64,000 nt of DNA from Pleodorina starrii (taxonomy: Eukaryota; Chlorophyta; Chlorophyceae; Chlamydomonadales; Volvocaceae), in NCBI GenBank assembly GCA_030267565.1, contig BRXU01000006.1:1786001-1850000 (forward strand), given 5' to 3'. Position numbers and translations under genes: made by a program. Shown here one piece after another: positions 33,900 through 47,700 of this stretch. The first letter of the stretch is position 1, and each line of letters begins with the position of its first letter. The notes under the pieces are model-generated. The model worked only from the letters and a program-made list of their open reading frames with translations. It did no database searches and was not told the origin of the DNA.

Positions 33900-36800
33900 C
33901 ATGCGTGCGATCTGATAGTCGGGCGGGCGGTTATTAGTTGGGCGGGTGCGGGCGGCAGCTGCATCGGCACATGACTGAAGCAGTCTGGAAGCGGCAGCGG
34001 AATGGCTCACGGATCGGAAGTCCGATGGACCACCACTCATCATCAGCAGCCGCAAGCTCGCCTTCGTTCGTACACGCACAAGTGGTGCATACCCTTTAAA
34101 TGCGCACACTTATGAGTGGCATGTACACGCAGTTACGTGAACCAAACTAACAGTGTTCAGGTGATCAAGGACACCCGTGTCGCACCATCGCCACCGGACG
34201 CGCGGGAGCGCGTTCTTCTGCTGCTTGCGTGGGACACCTACCTTGCGGTTGCAGCTGCATTTTCCTGGACTTCAAAGTGCAGCGGGCTTGTTCCAACCAA
34301 CCAACGCTATCTATTGGACGCCTAGCCGAGCTGCCGGAGTCAAGGACGACGCCGGTAAGCTGCTGGAGTGCCGTTTACATATGCGTACGTACGTATATAG
34401 ATATGTATACCAAGCGTACAGCTGGATGGCGAACACAAGCAAGAGGTTGAGAGATGCGTTACGCACATACAAAGGCCGCCCTGCTGCCGCCACGCATCCA
34501 TGTGCGTGCAATTGATTTTCCGGCAGCCGCATGTACTCAGTGGACCCCGTCGTCGCGCGCTCGTTACATTTGAGAAGCAAGGTCGAGTGCGTGATAGATG
34601 CAAGACAGATTCAGTTAGTTGCTTGTGGTCCATGCATTATTCCCACCCGCCGGCTCGCATTTTGCCTGCAGATCAAGTCACCACAAGAAAGTTACGGGCC
34701 GGCCAAACGCAAAATGAAGCTCGTGTCATTCCTGCTGGCGGCACTTTCGTGCGTCGCCGTCATCCTGTACGGCAACGTGCCCGCTGTCACCGCCAGCGCG
34801 ATACCTCCAACCACCTGCCAGAAATCCATCACCTACGTTTGGGACGAGCGCAACAACGCCCTTGGGCCCGGCTCGTGTGAGACTGTGTACAACAGCTGTG
34901 ATTGCCGTGGCGTCCGCCGATGCATTAATGGCTACTGCACCGACGTTCCGACATCTGGTCATAGGCGGGCCTTGCTGAGGGGCGATGGGGTGACCGGCAA
35001 ATGAGCAGCAGGTTAATTCCACCAGCAAGCACGCACGTACGTAGACTTGTGTCTTATTATGTCTGTACGCTTTTATTTATTACACACGCGCGGGGCCCAT
35101 GTATCTATTCCCGCCACCGTCGCGGGCCTTGCTGAGGGGCGATGGGGTGACGGGCAAATGAGCAGCAGGTTAATTCCACCAGCAAGCACGCACGTACATA
35201 GATTTGTGTCTTATTATGTCTGTACGCTTTTATTTATTACACACGCGCGGGGCCCATGTATCTATTCCCGCCACCGTCGGTCGGTGGAAGGCTGGATTAA
35301 GGAGGGCCCTGCTGCGTATGTACACGCAGCGGTTAGTACCAGTAGCGCTGCAGTAGTAGCGGGTTGTGACGTTCGTGCTGGCCTAGCTAGCTGGCATGCA
35401 GCCCATCTACCGGCGGCATCGATGAGCGAGAGTAATGAGGGCGACACGCACGGCAGCCGCGCCCTCGCCGTCCATGTATCTGTTAGTTCAGGCATTCCTT
35501 TCTGTGGTAGTAATATATGAAGTTCTGGGCGCCTTATGTGTGGTATGCGTCACAGACGACGGGCAAGCCAAACGATTGAAGACCGACATATATAATCGTG
35601 TGTTTCATTACAGTTGTGTACTTTCGTAGATCGATCTCTATCTAGATTTATTCAGACAGATATAGAAACCCTCGGTTTGAGTGCCACGCCCTGAAAGGAA
35701 GGGGCGCGTGTTCCTTACCCGCGGGCTTTGGTACGTACGTGATGAGCCGTTGGTCATCTGGCAACGGCGGGCGTAGACTATGGCTGGCTGGGTAGGTTCA
35801 AATAATAATTCGCCGCGTATGTACCCTTCCAACACCTGGTAACCTACGTATGTTTGTACGCTCGCTCTATCTGTCATCAACACATGCTCTGGACATACAT
35901 GCGTTGGACAAGACGGAAATATATCAGTGCCATGCGCCTTGAGTGAGGCCACACAAGCAAAGTAATGTGATCAGTCCATTCGCCCTGATCCGTTCGCACT
36001 TGGACCAAATAATAATGCTGGCTGAACCTGGTACATGCATGAACACCGAGATGGGGCTTAACTTATGTGGCGCCAAAGAAACCAACCTACCAATAGCACA
36101 CACCTAGGTGGGTAGGTGTTGCTCCATCTATCGTCTACGTACCAGCCATGGGTGCTGCTGGGAAGGGTACATAAACAGCAGGACGGCAAAGGCTAAACTG
36201 GCAGTTGAAGGTTTGGCAGCAGCGGCATTAATTATGTGAACGAGCAGTCGAACGGAGCGCATCCTACCGCTGCAACGGTTAGGCTAGTCGCATCCTGTCC
36301 CTATGCCGTCCGCTTCCTTGATAAGCTGCGGTTACATTGGAATTACGTAAATGCGAACACACGCCGCGCAGCAGTCGCTCCATCGATCGCTTGTCATCAC
36401 GTCCCGCACCATCCGTTGTAGGTGACACGCAGACACCTTCGCACATGTACCGCAGTGACCGCCCATCTATCGCCCGGTCGGCCAATCAACCAACCGTCGA
36501 CGACCGTCCGTCGGCCTTCCGACTGCGACCCGTCGCCGCCCGTGTGCTTTCCGGACTTGTCGCATATGTACTCGGAATGCATATTCATGACTGCTCATCA
36601 CAACACGTTCCGGCACGAACAAGTAGACATACGGAGCGAAATTTGTTTGCTTGCGAATGTAAGCGCACGCGCGTGCGTGGCTGGTGCGTAGGCTGGGACA
36701 CGGATCAGCCGCGCGCAGTCAAGCAAGCGGGCGTTTGTAGCCCCAATCCGTCCAAACATGCAGCGGTGGCCTCGACGCACGCGCGCGCGGGTCATACACA

Positions 36801-36922
36801 AAATACTCGTGCCGCCAGTGCCTGCCTGGCAGATACCTGCGTGCAGTGTGCACGACAATGCATGGTATGCCGATACACATCATTGGCGGGCGAACATGTA
36901 TGGGCTGGAAAATGCGCAGTCG
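33900..36922 (+). repeat. Array unit 10, central subtype
   Basis: 3023 bp. It combines the GTAGTAATATATG variant (as unit 7) with the CTGCGTGCAGTG/GAACATG 3' allele (as unit 8). Confidence 0.93.
34714..35004 (+). CDS. Secreted six-Cys peptide, copy 10
   Basis: Protein identical to the model copy. GGTGACCGG (rather than GGTGACGGG) precedes the stop, as in all central copies. Confidence 0.55.
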   Translation: MKLVSFLLAALSCVAVILYGNVPAVTASAIPPTTCQKSITYVWDERNNALGPGSCETVYNSCDCRGVRRCINGYCTDVPTSGHRRALLRGDGVTGK

Positions 36923-39900
36923 CATGCGTGCGATCTGATAGTCGGGCGGGCGGTTATTAGTTGGGCGGGTGCGGGCGGCAGCTGCATCGGCACATGACTG
37001 AAGCAGTCTGGAAGCGGCAGCGGAATGGCTCACGGATCGGAAGTCCGATGGACCACCACTCATCATCAGCAGCCGCAAGCTCGCCTTCGTTCGTACACGC
37101 ACAAGTGGTGCATACCCTTTAAATGCGCACACTTATGAGTGGCATGTACACGCAGTTACGTGAACCAAACTAACAGTGTTCAGGTGATCAAGGACACCCG
37201 TGTCGCACCATCGCCACCGGACGCGCGGGAGCGCGTTCTTCTGCTGCTTGCGTGGGACACCTACCTTGCGGTTGCAGCTGCATTTTCCTGGACTTCAAAG
37301 TGCAGCGGGCTTGTTCCAACCAACCAACGCTATCTATTGGACGCCTAGCCGAGCTGCCGGAGTCAAGGACGACGCCGGTAAGCTGCTGGAGTGCCGTTTA
37401 CATATGCGTACGTACGTATATAGATATGTATACCAAGCGTACAGCTGGATGGCGAACACAAGCAAGAGGTTGAGAGATGCGTTACGCACATACAAAGGCC
37501 GCCCTGCTGCCGCCACGCATCCATGTGCGTGCAATTGATTTTCCGGCAGCCGCATGTACTCAGTGGACCCCGTCGTCGCGCGCTCGTTACATTTGAGAAG
37601 CAAGGTCGAGTGCGTGATAGATGCAAGACAGATTCAGTTAGTTGCTTGTGGTCCATGCATTATTCCCACCCGCCGGCTCGCATTTTGCCTGCAGATCAAG
37701 TCACCACAAGAAAGTTACGGGCCGGCCAAACGCAAAATGAAGCTCGTGTCATTCCTGCTGGCGGCACTTTCGTGCGTCGCCGTCATCCTGTACGGCAACG
37801 TGCCCGCTGTCACCGCCAGCGCGATACCTCCAACCACCTGCCAGAAATCCATCACCTACGTTTGGGACGAGCGCAACAACGCCCTTGGGCCCGGCTCGTG
37901 TGAGACTGTGTACAACAGCTGTGATTGCCGTGGCGTCCGCCGATGCATTAATGGCTACTGCACCGACGTTCCGACATCTGGTCATAGGCGGGCCTTGCTG
38001 AGGGGCGATGGGGTGACCGGCAAATGAGCAGCAGGTTAATTCCACCAGCAAGCACGCACGTACGTAGACTTGTGTCTTATTATGTCTGTACGCTTTTATT
38101 TATTACACACGCGCGGGGCCCATGTATCTATTCCCGCCACCGTCGCGGGCCTTGCTGAGGGGCGATGGGGTGACGGGCAAATGAGCAGCAGGTTAATTCC
38201 ACCAGCAAGCACGCACGTACATAGATTTGTGTCTTATTATGTCTGTACGCTTTTATTTATTACACACGCGCGGGGCCCATGTATCTATTCCCGCCACCGT
38301 CGGTCGGTGGAAGGCTGGATTAAGGAGGGCCCTGCTGCGTATGTACACGCAGCGGTTAGTACCAGTAGCGCTGCAGTAGTAGCGGGTTGTGACGTTCGTG
38401 CTGGCCTAGCTAGCTGGCATGCAGCCCATCTACCGGCGGCATCGATGAGCGAGAGTAATGAGGGCGACACGCACGGCAGCCGCGCCCTCGCCGTCCATGT
38501 ATCTGTTAGTTCAGGCATTCCTTTCTGTGGTAGATATATATGAAGTTCTGGGCGCCTTATGTGTGGTATGCGTCACAGACGACGGGCAAGCCAAACGATT
38601 GAAGACCGACATATATAATCGTGTGTTTCATTACAGTTGTGTACTTTCGTAGATCGATCTCTATCTAGATTTATTCAGACAGATATAGAAACCCTCGGTT
38701 TGAGTGCCACGCCCTGAAAGGAAGGGGCGCGTGTTCCTTACCCGCGGGCTTTGGTACGTACGTGATGAGCCGTTGGTCATCTGGCAACGGCGGGCGTAGA
38801 CTATGGCTGGCTGGGTAGGTTCAAATAATAATTCGCCGCGTATGTACCCTTCCAACACCTGGTAACCTACGTATGTTTGTACGCTCGCTCTATCTGTCAT
38901 CAACACATGCTCTGGACATACATGCGTTGGACAAGACGGAAATATATCAGTGCCATGCGCCTTGAGTGAGGCCACACAAGCAAAGTAATGTGATCAGTCC
39001 ATTCGCCCTGATCCGTTCGCACTTGGACCAAATAATAATGCTGGCTGAACCTGGTACATGCATGAACACCGAGATGGGGCTTAACTTATGTGGCGCCAAA
39101 GAAACCAACCTACCAATAGCACACACCTAGGTGGGTAGGTGTTGCTCCATCTATCGTCTACGTACCAGCCATGGGTGCTGCTGGGAAGGGTACATAAACA
39201 GCAGGACGGCAAAGGCTAAACTGGCAGTTGAAGGTTTGGCAGCAGCGGCATTAATTATGTGAACGAGCAGTCGAACGGAGCGCATCCTACCGCTGCAACG
39301 GTTAGGCTAGTCGCATCCTGTCCCTATGCCGTCCGCTTCCTTGATAAGCTGCGGTTACATTGGAATTACGTAAATGCGAACACACGCCGCGCAGCAGTCG
39401 CTCCATCGATCGCTTGTCATCACGTCCCGCACCATCCGTTGTAGGTGACACGCAGACACCTTCGCACATGTACCGCAGTGACCGCCCATCTATCGCCCGG
39501 TCGGCCAATCAACCAACCGTCGACGACCGTCCGTCGGCCTTCCGACTGCGACCCGTCGCCGCCCGTGTGCTTTCCGGACTTGTCGCATATGTACTCGGAA
39601 TGCATATTCATGACTGCTCATCACAACACGTTCCGGCACGAACAAGTAGACATACGGAGCGAAATTTGTTTGCTTGCGAATGTAAGCGCACGCGCGTGCG
39701 TGGCTGGTGCGTAGGCTGGGACACGGATCAGCCGCGCGCAGTCAAGCAAGCGGGCGTTTGTAGCCCCAATCCGTCCAAACATGCAGCGGTGGCCTCGACG
39801 CACGCGCGCGCGGGTCATACACAAAATACTCGTGCCGCCAGTGCCTGCCTGGCAGATACCTGCGTGCAGTGTGCACGACAATGCATGGTATGCCGATACA

Positions 39901-39945
39901 CATCATTGGCGGGCGAACATGTATGGGCTGGAAAATGCGCAGTCG
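36923..39945 (+). repeat. Array unit 11, central subtype
   Basis: 3023 bp. It has the GATATATATG variant and the CTGCGTGCAGTG/GAACATG 3' allele. The peptide copy is intact and the remainder is non-coding. Confidence 0.93.
37737..38027 (+). CDS. Secreted six-Cys peptide, copy 11
   Basis: Protein identical to the model copy; predicted leader intron 37378-37694. Confidence 0.55.
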   Translation: MKLVSFLLAALSCVAVILYGNVPAVTASAIPPTTCQKSITYVWDERNNALGPGSCETVYNSCDCRGVRRCINGYCTDVPTSGHRRALLRGDGVTGK

Positions 39946-40759
39946 CATGCGTGCGATCTGATAGTCGGGCGGGCGGTTATTAGTTGGGCGGGTGCGGGCG
40001 GCAGCTGCATCGGCACATGACTGAAGCAGTCTGGAAGCGGCAGCGGAATGGCTCACGGATCGGAAGTCCGATGGACCACCACTCATCATCAGCAGCCGCA
40101 AGCTCGCCTTCGTTCGTACACGCACAAGTGGTGCATACCCTTTAAATGCGCACACTTATGAGTGGCATGTACACGCAGTTACGTGAACCAAACTAACAGT
40201 GTTCAGGTGATCAAGGACACCCGTGTCGCACCATCGCCACCGGACGCGCGGGAGCGCGTTCTTCTGCTGCTTGCGTGGGACACCTACCTTGCGGTTGCAG
40301 CTGCATTTTCCTGGACTTCAAAGTGCAGCGGGCTTGTTCCAACCAACCAACGCTATCTATTGGACGCCTAGCCGAGCTGCCGGAGTCAAGGACGACGCCG
40401 GTAAGCTGCTGGAGTGCCGTTTACATATGTGTACGTACGTATATAGATATGTATACCAAGCGTACAGCTGGATGGCGAACACAAGCAAGAGGTTGAGAGA
40501 TGCGTTACGCACATACAAAGGCCGCCCTGCTGCCGCCACGCATCCATGTGCGTGCAATTGATTTTCCGGCAGCCGCATGTACTCAGTGGACCCCGTCGTC
40601 GCGCGCTCGTTACATTTGAGAAGCAAGGTCGAGTGCGTGATAGATGCAAGACAGATTCAGTTAGTTGCTTGTGGTCCATGCATTATTCCCACCCGCCGGC
40701 TCGCATTTTGCCTGCAGATCAAGTCACCACAAGAAAGTTACGGGCCGGCCAAACGCAAA

Positions 40760-41050
40760 ATGAAGCTCGTGTCATTCCTGCTGGCGGCACTTTCGTGCGT
40801 CGCCGTCATCCTGTACGGCAACGTGCCCGCTGTCACCGCCAGCGCGATACCTCCAACCACCTGCCAGAAATCCATCACCTACGTTTGGGACGAGCGCAAC
40901 AACGCCCTTGGGCCCGGCTCGTGTGAGACTGTGTACAACAGCTGTGATTGCCGTGGCGTCCGCCGATGCATTAATGGCTACTGCACCGACGTTCCGACAT
41001 CTGGTCATAGGCGGGCCTTGCTGAGGGGCGATGGGGTGACCGGCAAATGA
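40760..41050 (+). CDS. Secreted six-Cys peptide, copy 12
   Basis: Protein identical to the model copy. The Dualen-type LINE begins 600 bp downstream of its stop, so the gene body and proposed promoter are untouched, although any long 3' UTR would be affected. Confidence 0.55.
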   Translation: MKLVSFLLAALSCVAVILYGNVPAVTASAIPPTTCQKSITYVWDERNNALGPGSCETVYNSCDCRGVRRCINGYCTDVPTSGHRRALLRGDGVTGK

Positions 41051-41758
41051 GCAGCAGGTTAATTCCACCAGCAAGCACGCACGTACGTAGACTTGTGTCT
41101 TATTATGTCTGTACGCTTTTATTTATTACACACGCGCGGGGCCCATGTATCTATTCCCGCCACCGTCGCGGGCCTTGCTGAGGGGCGATGGGGTGACGGG
41201 CAAATGAGCAGCAGGTTAATTCCACCAGCAAGCACGCACGTACATAGATTTGTGTCTTATTATGTCTGTACGCTTTTATTTATTACACACGCGCGGGGCC
41301 CATGTATCTATTCCCGCCACCGTCGGTCGGTGGAAGGCTGGATTAAGGAGGGCCCTGCTGCGTATGTACACGCAGCGGTTAGTACCAGTAGCGCTGCAGT
41401 AGTAGCGGGTTGTGACGTTCGTGCTGGCCTAGCTAGCTGGCATGCAGCCCATCTACCGGCGGCATCGATGAGCGAGAGTAATGAGGGCGACACGCACGGC
41501 AGCCGCGCCCTCGCCGTCCATGTATCTGTTAGTTCAGGCATTCCTTTCTGTGGTAGATATATATGAAGTTCTGGGCGCCTTATGTGTGGTATGCGTCACA
41601 GACGACGGGCAAGCCAAACGATTGAAGACCGACATATATAATCGTGTGTTATGTTCTGCAAGCAGCTGTAGATAGTTCTCGTAAGCGACGATTGCTATCC
41701 AATACAATGTAATACATCACCAGGCCTAGTCACATCAGGGTGAAACTAGGCTGTAGCC

Positions 41759-44700
41759 ATGTTAGGGGACGCGGCGAAAAAAACGCGACTGGAGCGCGCA
41801 ACGCAGAAAGGAGGAACCGCAGGTAACACCGAAGGTCTCCTGAAATGTTTTGCGCGTGCGGACAACGCCACGGACTGCCCGTCGAGCGATGCCAAAGTAG
41901 CAGTGCCGACTGCGCGGGAACGAGACCCCCGCCGGTTTATCAGGCCTGTATTGCTGAGGGCTAGCTTTGTACGTGGACCAACAGTTCCAAGGGCAACAGA
42001 CGCAAGTATTCCAGTTGGTCAATGCACAAACGACCTCCCCCAACGGACGCGAAGACTCCCTGTGGGCTACCAGGGATTTTGTTCGACCTTGCTAATCATG
42101 CTTCTCGCAAGTTTCTACACGTCATACGCAGACCCGAGCCACAACGCCGACGGAAAGCTAAGCGTGATGGCCCTCAACTTCCAAGGTCCGCAACCGCAGC
42201 GAGCCCAATCGTTCAATGGTTCTTCACCTAAACCACAGCGTGTTGCGTTTTCAGACAGCAACGCGGACACGCCATTGAACCGGAGGTGTCCCGAAGCTGC
42301 AGATTCGCCAGCCGCTCCAGATTTGCAAATGTCCTGGATAGAATTGCTCAATCAGCAAGACCATAAGAACACAACGACGCCTACACGATATATTCTGAGC
42401 GCCCGTAACGACAAGTATGCCGACCACATGAGCGTGACGCAACGGAGCGCGGCTCAATACTCCTCAGGAAAGGTAAAGGGTCAGCTCGAAGATAGACTGG
42501 ATCAACATGAGCCTCTACAAGTAATTACTACATCAGGAACACTATGGTCGAGGTCGCGTGCATGGAGACAAGCTCGGAAACTAACAATGCGGCACATAAT
42601 AGGACTGGCTACAACCAGACTGATAAGCGTAAACAGAAATAGCGCGCACACGGATAGACCCGGGTTGAGCCCTGTCGGAAAGGGCATCGCGGACCTCTCG
42701 ACAGTTGGACGACCCGGCGCGTACAACCCACTTTTGGCAACTGCGGCCAAATGGCGGACGAGACTGATTGCCAGGGGGATACCGTGCATGCTCCGATACG
42801 CCATCGTAGTCGCTCTGTTGGCCATCAGTTTTGCGCACGGCCACGTGTTACAGCCCTTGCAGCCTGACATAAGCCACATGATAGCAACCCGCCCCAGCCG
42901 AGCGCGATTTGAACCGCGATGCGGCGGCCCCGAGGATGGGGCGACGAACCAAGCCGCCACCGGCCTAAACACAGACACTATTGACGCACCACGGCGCCCG
43001 TCAGATGTCCCATGGCCACCACCCGAACAACCGCCCGGACAGGATATCCCCACATACCACGAGCGGCAACAGGCACAAATGTGCATGGTGCACGCGATAA
43101 ACAACTTGCTCGGGGGGCCTTACATCGACCCAACACACGTCATAACCTACTGCCGCACAATTACTCGATACCTGCAAACCCAGGGCCCTGCCGCGGCGGC
43201 CGCCATTTGGAACGCCGCACACAATTCCATCACCGGCCACTTTTCCACTATCGTCCTTAATCACTACTTACGCTACAATGTCGGGATTCGCGACGCCCAC
43301 AGACGCTTGCTCAGTGACACACACATCGCATCCGTGAGCACTGAGATCCACCTGCGCAGAGGAGACCTGCTCGCCACTCTCTGGGAAAAACTCCCACCAC
43401 ACGCTCGAAACTGGGGTTTTATAGTACATCTCGAAGGACACGCCGTGGCCGTACGGAGGCAACGTACACACTGGTTCATTATCGACTCGCAGGCCCGGCT
43501 CCCCAAAAGGCTTGAAACCGAATGGCCTCTCGGACAGGGGGTAGTCTACTGCCTGCAATACCGGCGCAATAACGTCCCTTGCCAAACGCACGTTGCCCTC
43601 CGAGATGTCGCACCACCAGAGCACTGGGAGCCCGCCACCGTGAGGCCGAACACACATAACGACACCAACACCCCCCAGGACCCTGTCCCCACCGGAGCAA
43701 CCGACCCGCCCCACCCGGCGGTCGGAACATTAGCAGAAGGAGAGGCGAACAGGCATTACGCAGCCGACACCAACCCCACACCGATGGAGATCGACGAGGC
43801 AGGCCACACGGGAACCGAAGGCCGTACACAAACCCTCTCAACGGAGCTCGAACCCCCCCCGCCCCCAACCCGTGCACCCGAGGCTACAACCGCTCCCGAG
43901 CTAAGCGCCACCCAAACCGAAGACAACCCCGCAACCCTGCCCGCCGAGCCAAGTCCAATGGAAATCGACACTGTGGAACCGGAGACGGGCGCGGAGCGGC
44001 AGCTGCCGGACGCCCACCCTACCGAACTCCATCTGCGCAACACGCAGCCAGGCCCCCAGGGGGCTCAACCAGCAAATGCGGGCACCACCGCAGAGCGCCG
44101 CTCCGACGCGGAAAGGGCGGCAATCCGCAACCCCGCCCCCCAAGCAGCGGCACCTGCAAGCAGAGGTCGGAAACGGAACAGGCACCAAACGGGAACGACG
44201 CCTGCAACCCACACCATCGAATACCACCTCCGTCGCATGCAAGGGCTCCCTATCCGTCAAGGCAGGGACCAGCGGGCTGTCGAAATGCCGGACACAGCAG
44301 AGGCAACTCAGAGACCCGCCCGCGCCCCTCCCAACCCAGCCCCCGAGCCAACACGCACATCGACACCCGGTACGATGCGCCCGCCCCCCGGGCAACCCAC
44401 CCCTCGTACACAACAACGCAAGCGCCGCGCAGATAACCCCCCCACATCGCAACCACGCCCAAAACCGAAACCCGGACCCCAGCAACAGCACATGACGAAG
44501 TACGTGCACTCCAAGAAACCACGAAAAGAGGCCCCCGCCGCACCTGCTGAAGCCCCCCGGGTGGCTACGACCGTGCTGCCCGTACCCACGACAGGAGATC
44601 CACGGCCCGGCCACCTCAAGATCCTTACGATGAACACCCGCGGCCTGCAGGGGCACCGCGAGGGCATTAGGCACATGTTAGACGAACACAAACCGGACGT

Positions 44701-47700
44701 AGTGGTACTGACGGAAACCAAAATGAGTGCCCACCACCGGCGAGCCATCGCCGGGGTGAAGCGCACTCTGCAACCCTACCAGACATACATGAGTAACCAC
44801 TCGCACGACAGTAACCCCACTACACGGCAGGCAGGAGTGATGATTGGCGTGGCAGACCGCTTCAATCGCCAGGGCAGCGCAATAGCAGAACCTGTGCCCT
44901 CAGAGCTCAGCGGGTACATAGTACACGTGCGTATCGCGCCCCCGGGCAGTACGGCTTTGCACGTCATAGGGGTATACTGCCCGGCCGACCCTGCCGCCAG
45001 GCAGAAGATATACGACTATGGGCGGGCGGCTGCGACGCAAGCCAACGCTAAGGGCGAACACCTAGTGATGGCGGGCGACTGGAATGCAACACTCAAACTG
45101 AGCGATCGCTCGACAGGCACCTGTAACGCGACGGACCGAGCGCACCGACGCTTCTCGATCGAGACAGACCTAAAACCGGTAGACACGGTGCGCCGCGAGT
45201 ACACATACACACAAACACAGCAGGGACACGATACCCACCACAGCCGCATCGACGATGTCCTCCTCGCCGCTCAGACCAGCGCCGCTGCGGCAATGGAAGG
45301 AAAGGCGTACGAACAAGTATATGAGTGTGGGGGAAACTTTGACCACAAACCGCTCTGCACCTTCCTGCCCCTAGCAGGCATCCGGCTCCTACCCGCCCCC
45401 GCTGCCCAACCCCCCCCAGATCACACCCAAGGCTCCTGGAGCCGGATCCAACTACCCGTACAAAAAGAGAGCAAAACCAAAGCACGCATGGAGATGGAGG
45501 CGATGCTCACAGATGCAATCGCTCACCTGCTAGATGGACTTCGACCCGCTCACGAGGTCATATCGGCCGCATCCACACAACTGGAGCGTGCGGCGTGCAA
45601 AGAGGAAGCCAGGCAGATCCTCGCCCACCTGCGCGGCCACGAAGCCGTCCAAACAACGAACGTCGCCTCCCTAAGTCACGAGCTCGGATCACTACTGATG
45701 CGTTGCCTCGGGATCCTTGAAAGCCACTGCCAACACAAGCCCCCCCGCACGGGGCGCCTGCACGCACGAAGAGGCACGGGCAAGCGCATATCTCGTCTGT
45801 ACGATGAACACAAGGCGCTGAAATGCGAACTCACCCGCATACTACGCGCGCCACGACCGGATACCCCACCCCACCAGGCACCCGACGTCCCGCGCCCGGA
45901 AAACACCGACGCAGCGACCCCACAACCCCCATCCCGACCCACCCAGCTGATCGCCCCTGAAAACCCCAACCCACCTGAAATAACGGCCGCCCGAGCGCGC
46001 GACGACCCGGAGCTCCGAGAAACACCAGAGACCAGCGCCCTGCGGGCCGCGATTAGAGAGAAGGGAGAGGATATTCGGAAACTGACTACGGAAACCCGTA
46101 AACTACACGCGAGCAAAGCAAGGAAACAGTTCCAGCGCCTCCTAGCCAAGAAACCGAAGCAAGCACACAAACAAATTCTCGAGCCCGACGATCAGCCGCG
46201 CGGCATCACGGCCATCCGCCACCCCGCCGATGGACACCTGTGCACAACTTCCGAAGGCATCCTCGACGCACTCCATACACACTTTGCGTCCCTAGCCCGG
46301 CCCATTTCCGGACCCCGCACTGGCAAGTACCTCCCGAGCGAAGCCCCCCGAAACTATCCCTGGGAGACGCCGGGGGCGCCGGACCCTCTAAAACGGGGAT
46401 TAGCCCGATGGGACAGCGCACCCCCGTCCCTCCTCCCGGGCATCATAGACCCATGCAACTTTCGCGCATGCCTAGACCATCTCGCCCGCAACAAAGCCCC
46501 CGGGCCAGATGGCATACCCAACGAGCTGCTGCAGACCCTCCCCACCGACCTCCAAACCGCAATCCACCACCTGATCACAGTCATGTGGGTCAAGGCCGAA
46601 ATCCCCCCGCACTGGACACAATCAGACACGGTCCTCATCCCCAAGAAGGGAGACCCACTCCTTATTAAAAACAAACGCCCCATCGCCCTGGCAAACACGC
46701 TTTACAAACTCTACACCAGTCACATTACATTAAATATCGTCACTTTTAGTGAGCAAGCACACATCTTCACGGAAGCCCAGGAAGGGTACCTCAGACAGCG
46801 CAACACGGAACGACAGATCCAAAATGTACTACACGCCATCGAGGACGCCGGCCTAACCAGTCGAGACCTCTACTTACTATATATTGATTTCACGTCGGCA
46901 TTTAACACCATTGATCATGATAAATTGCTTATGATCATGTACGATCTGGGATATCCCGAGGACCTAATCGAGGTGGTCGCGAACCTGTACTCGCGCGCCA
47001 CCACACGCATACGAACCGAACATGGCTGCACCGCAGACATCGCAATCGAACGCGGCACGATTCAGGGCGATACACTATCACCCGTACTGTTCATCATTTA
47101 CATGGAGCCGCTCCTAAGATGGCTACATAGCGGAGGCCGAGGATACCGCTACGGCTGCCTCCAGGCGGACGAAAACGACCGACACCACTTCAGCTCGGGA
47201 GCCTTCGCGGATGACCTAGTGGTCCTCACGAACACCGTGTCAGACATGCGCGCCCAGTGCACAAAAATTGAGCGCTACGCGCGCTGGGGAGCACTCAAGG
47301 TCAATGTAAGCAAGTGCCAACTGCAAGGCATTCTGCACGGCCGCGCGCGTTCAGACACTGATCTGAGTCGAGGCCCCGGTACGCAGAAATACAAGGCCGT
47401 CCTAGAACGCCTCCTGAAAAACCAAATTCGGATCGACGACGTACCCATCCCGTACGAACCCCCAACCGGATCATATAAGTACCTCGGCGTACACATCACC
47501 CCTACCCTGGATTGGACGACGCAGGTGGCCTACACGCGCGCCGAAATAGACCGACGGGGGCAAAGCATACAAAACTCCCTCGCAACCCCAGATCAACGCA
47601 TAAACATGATCAAAACCCTCATTCACCCCTTTGTGGCGTACAGCCTGCCTACCATGGCGTACACCCCGCACGACATCGCTAGCCTCGACGCCCAAATCGC

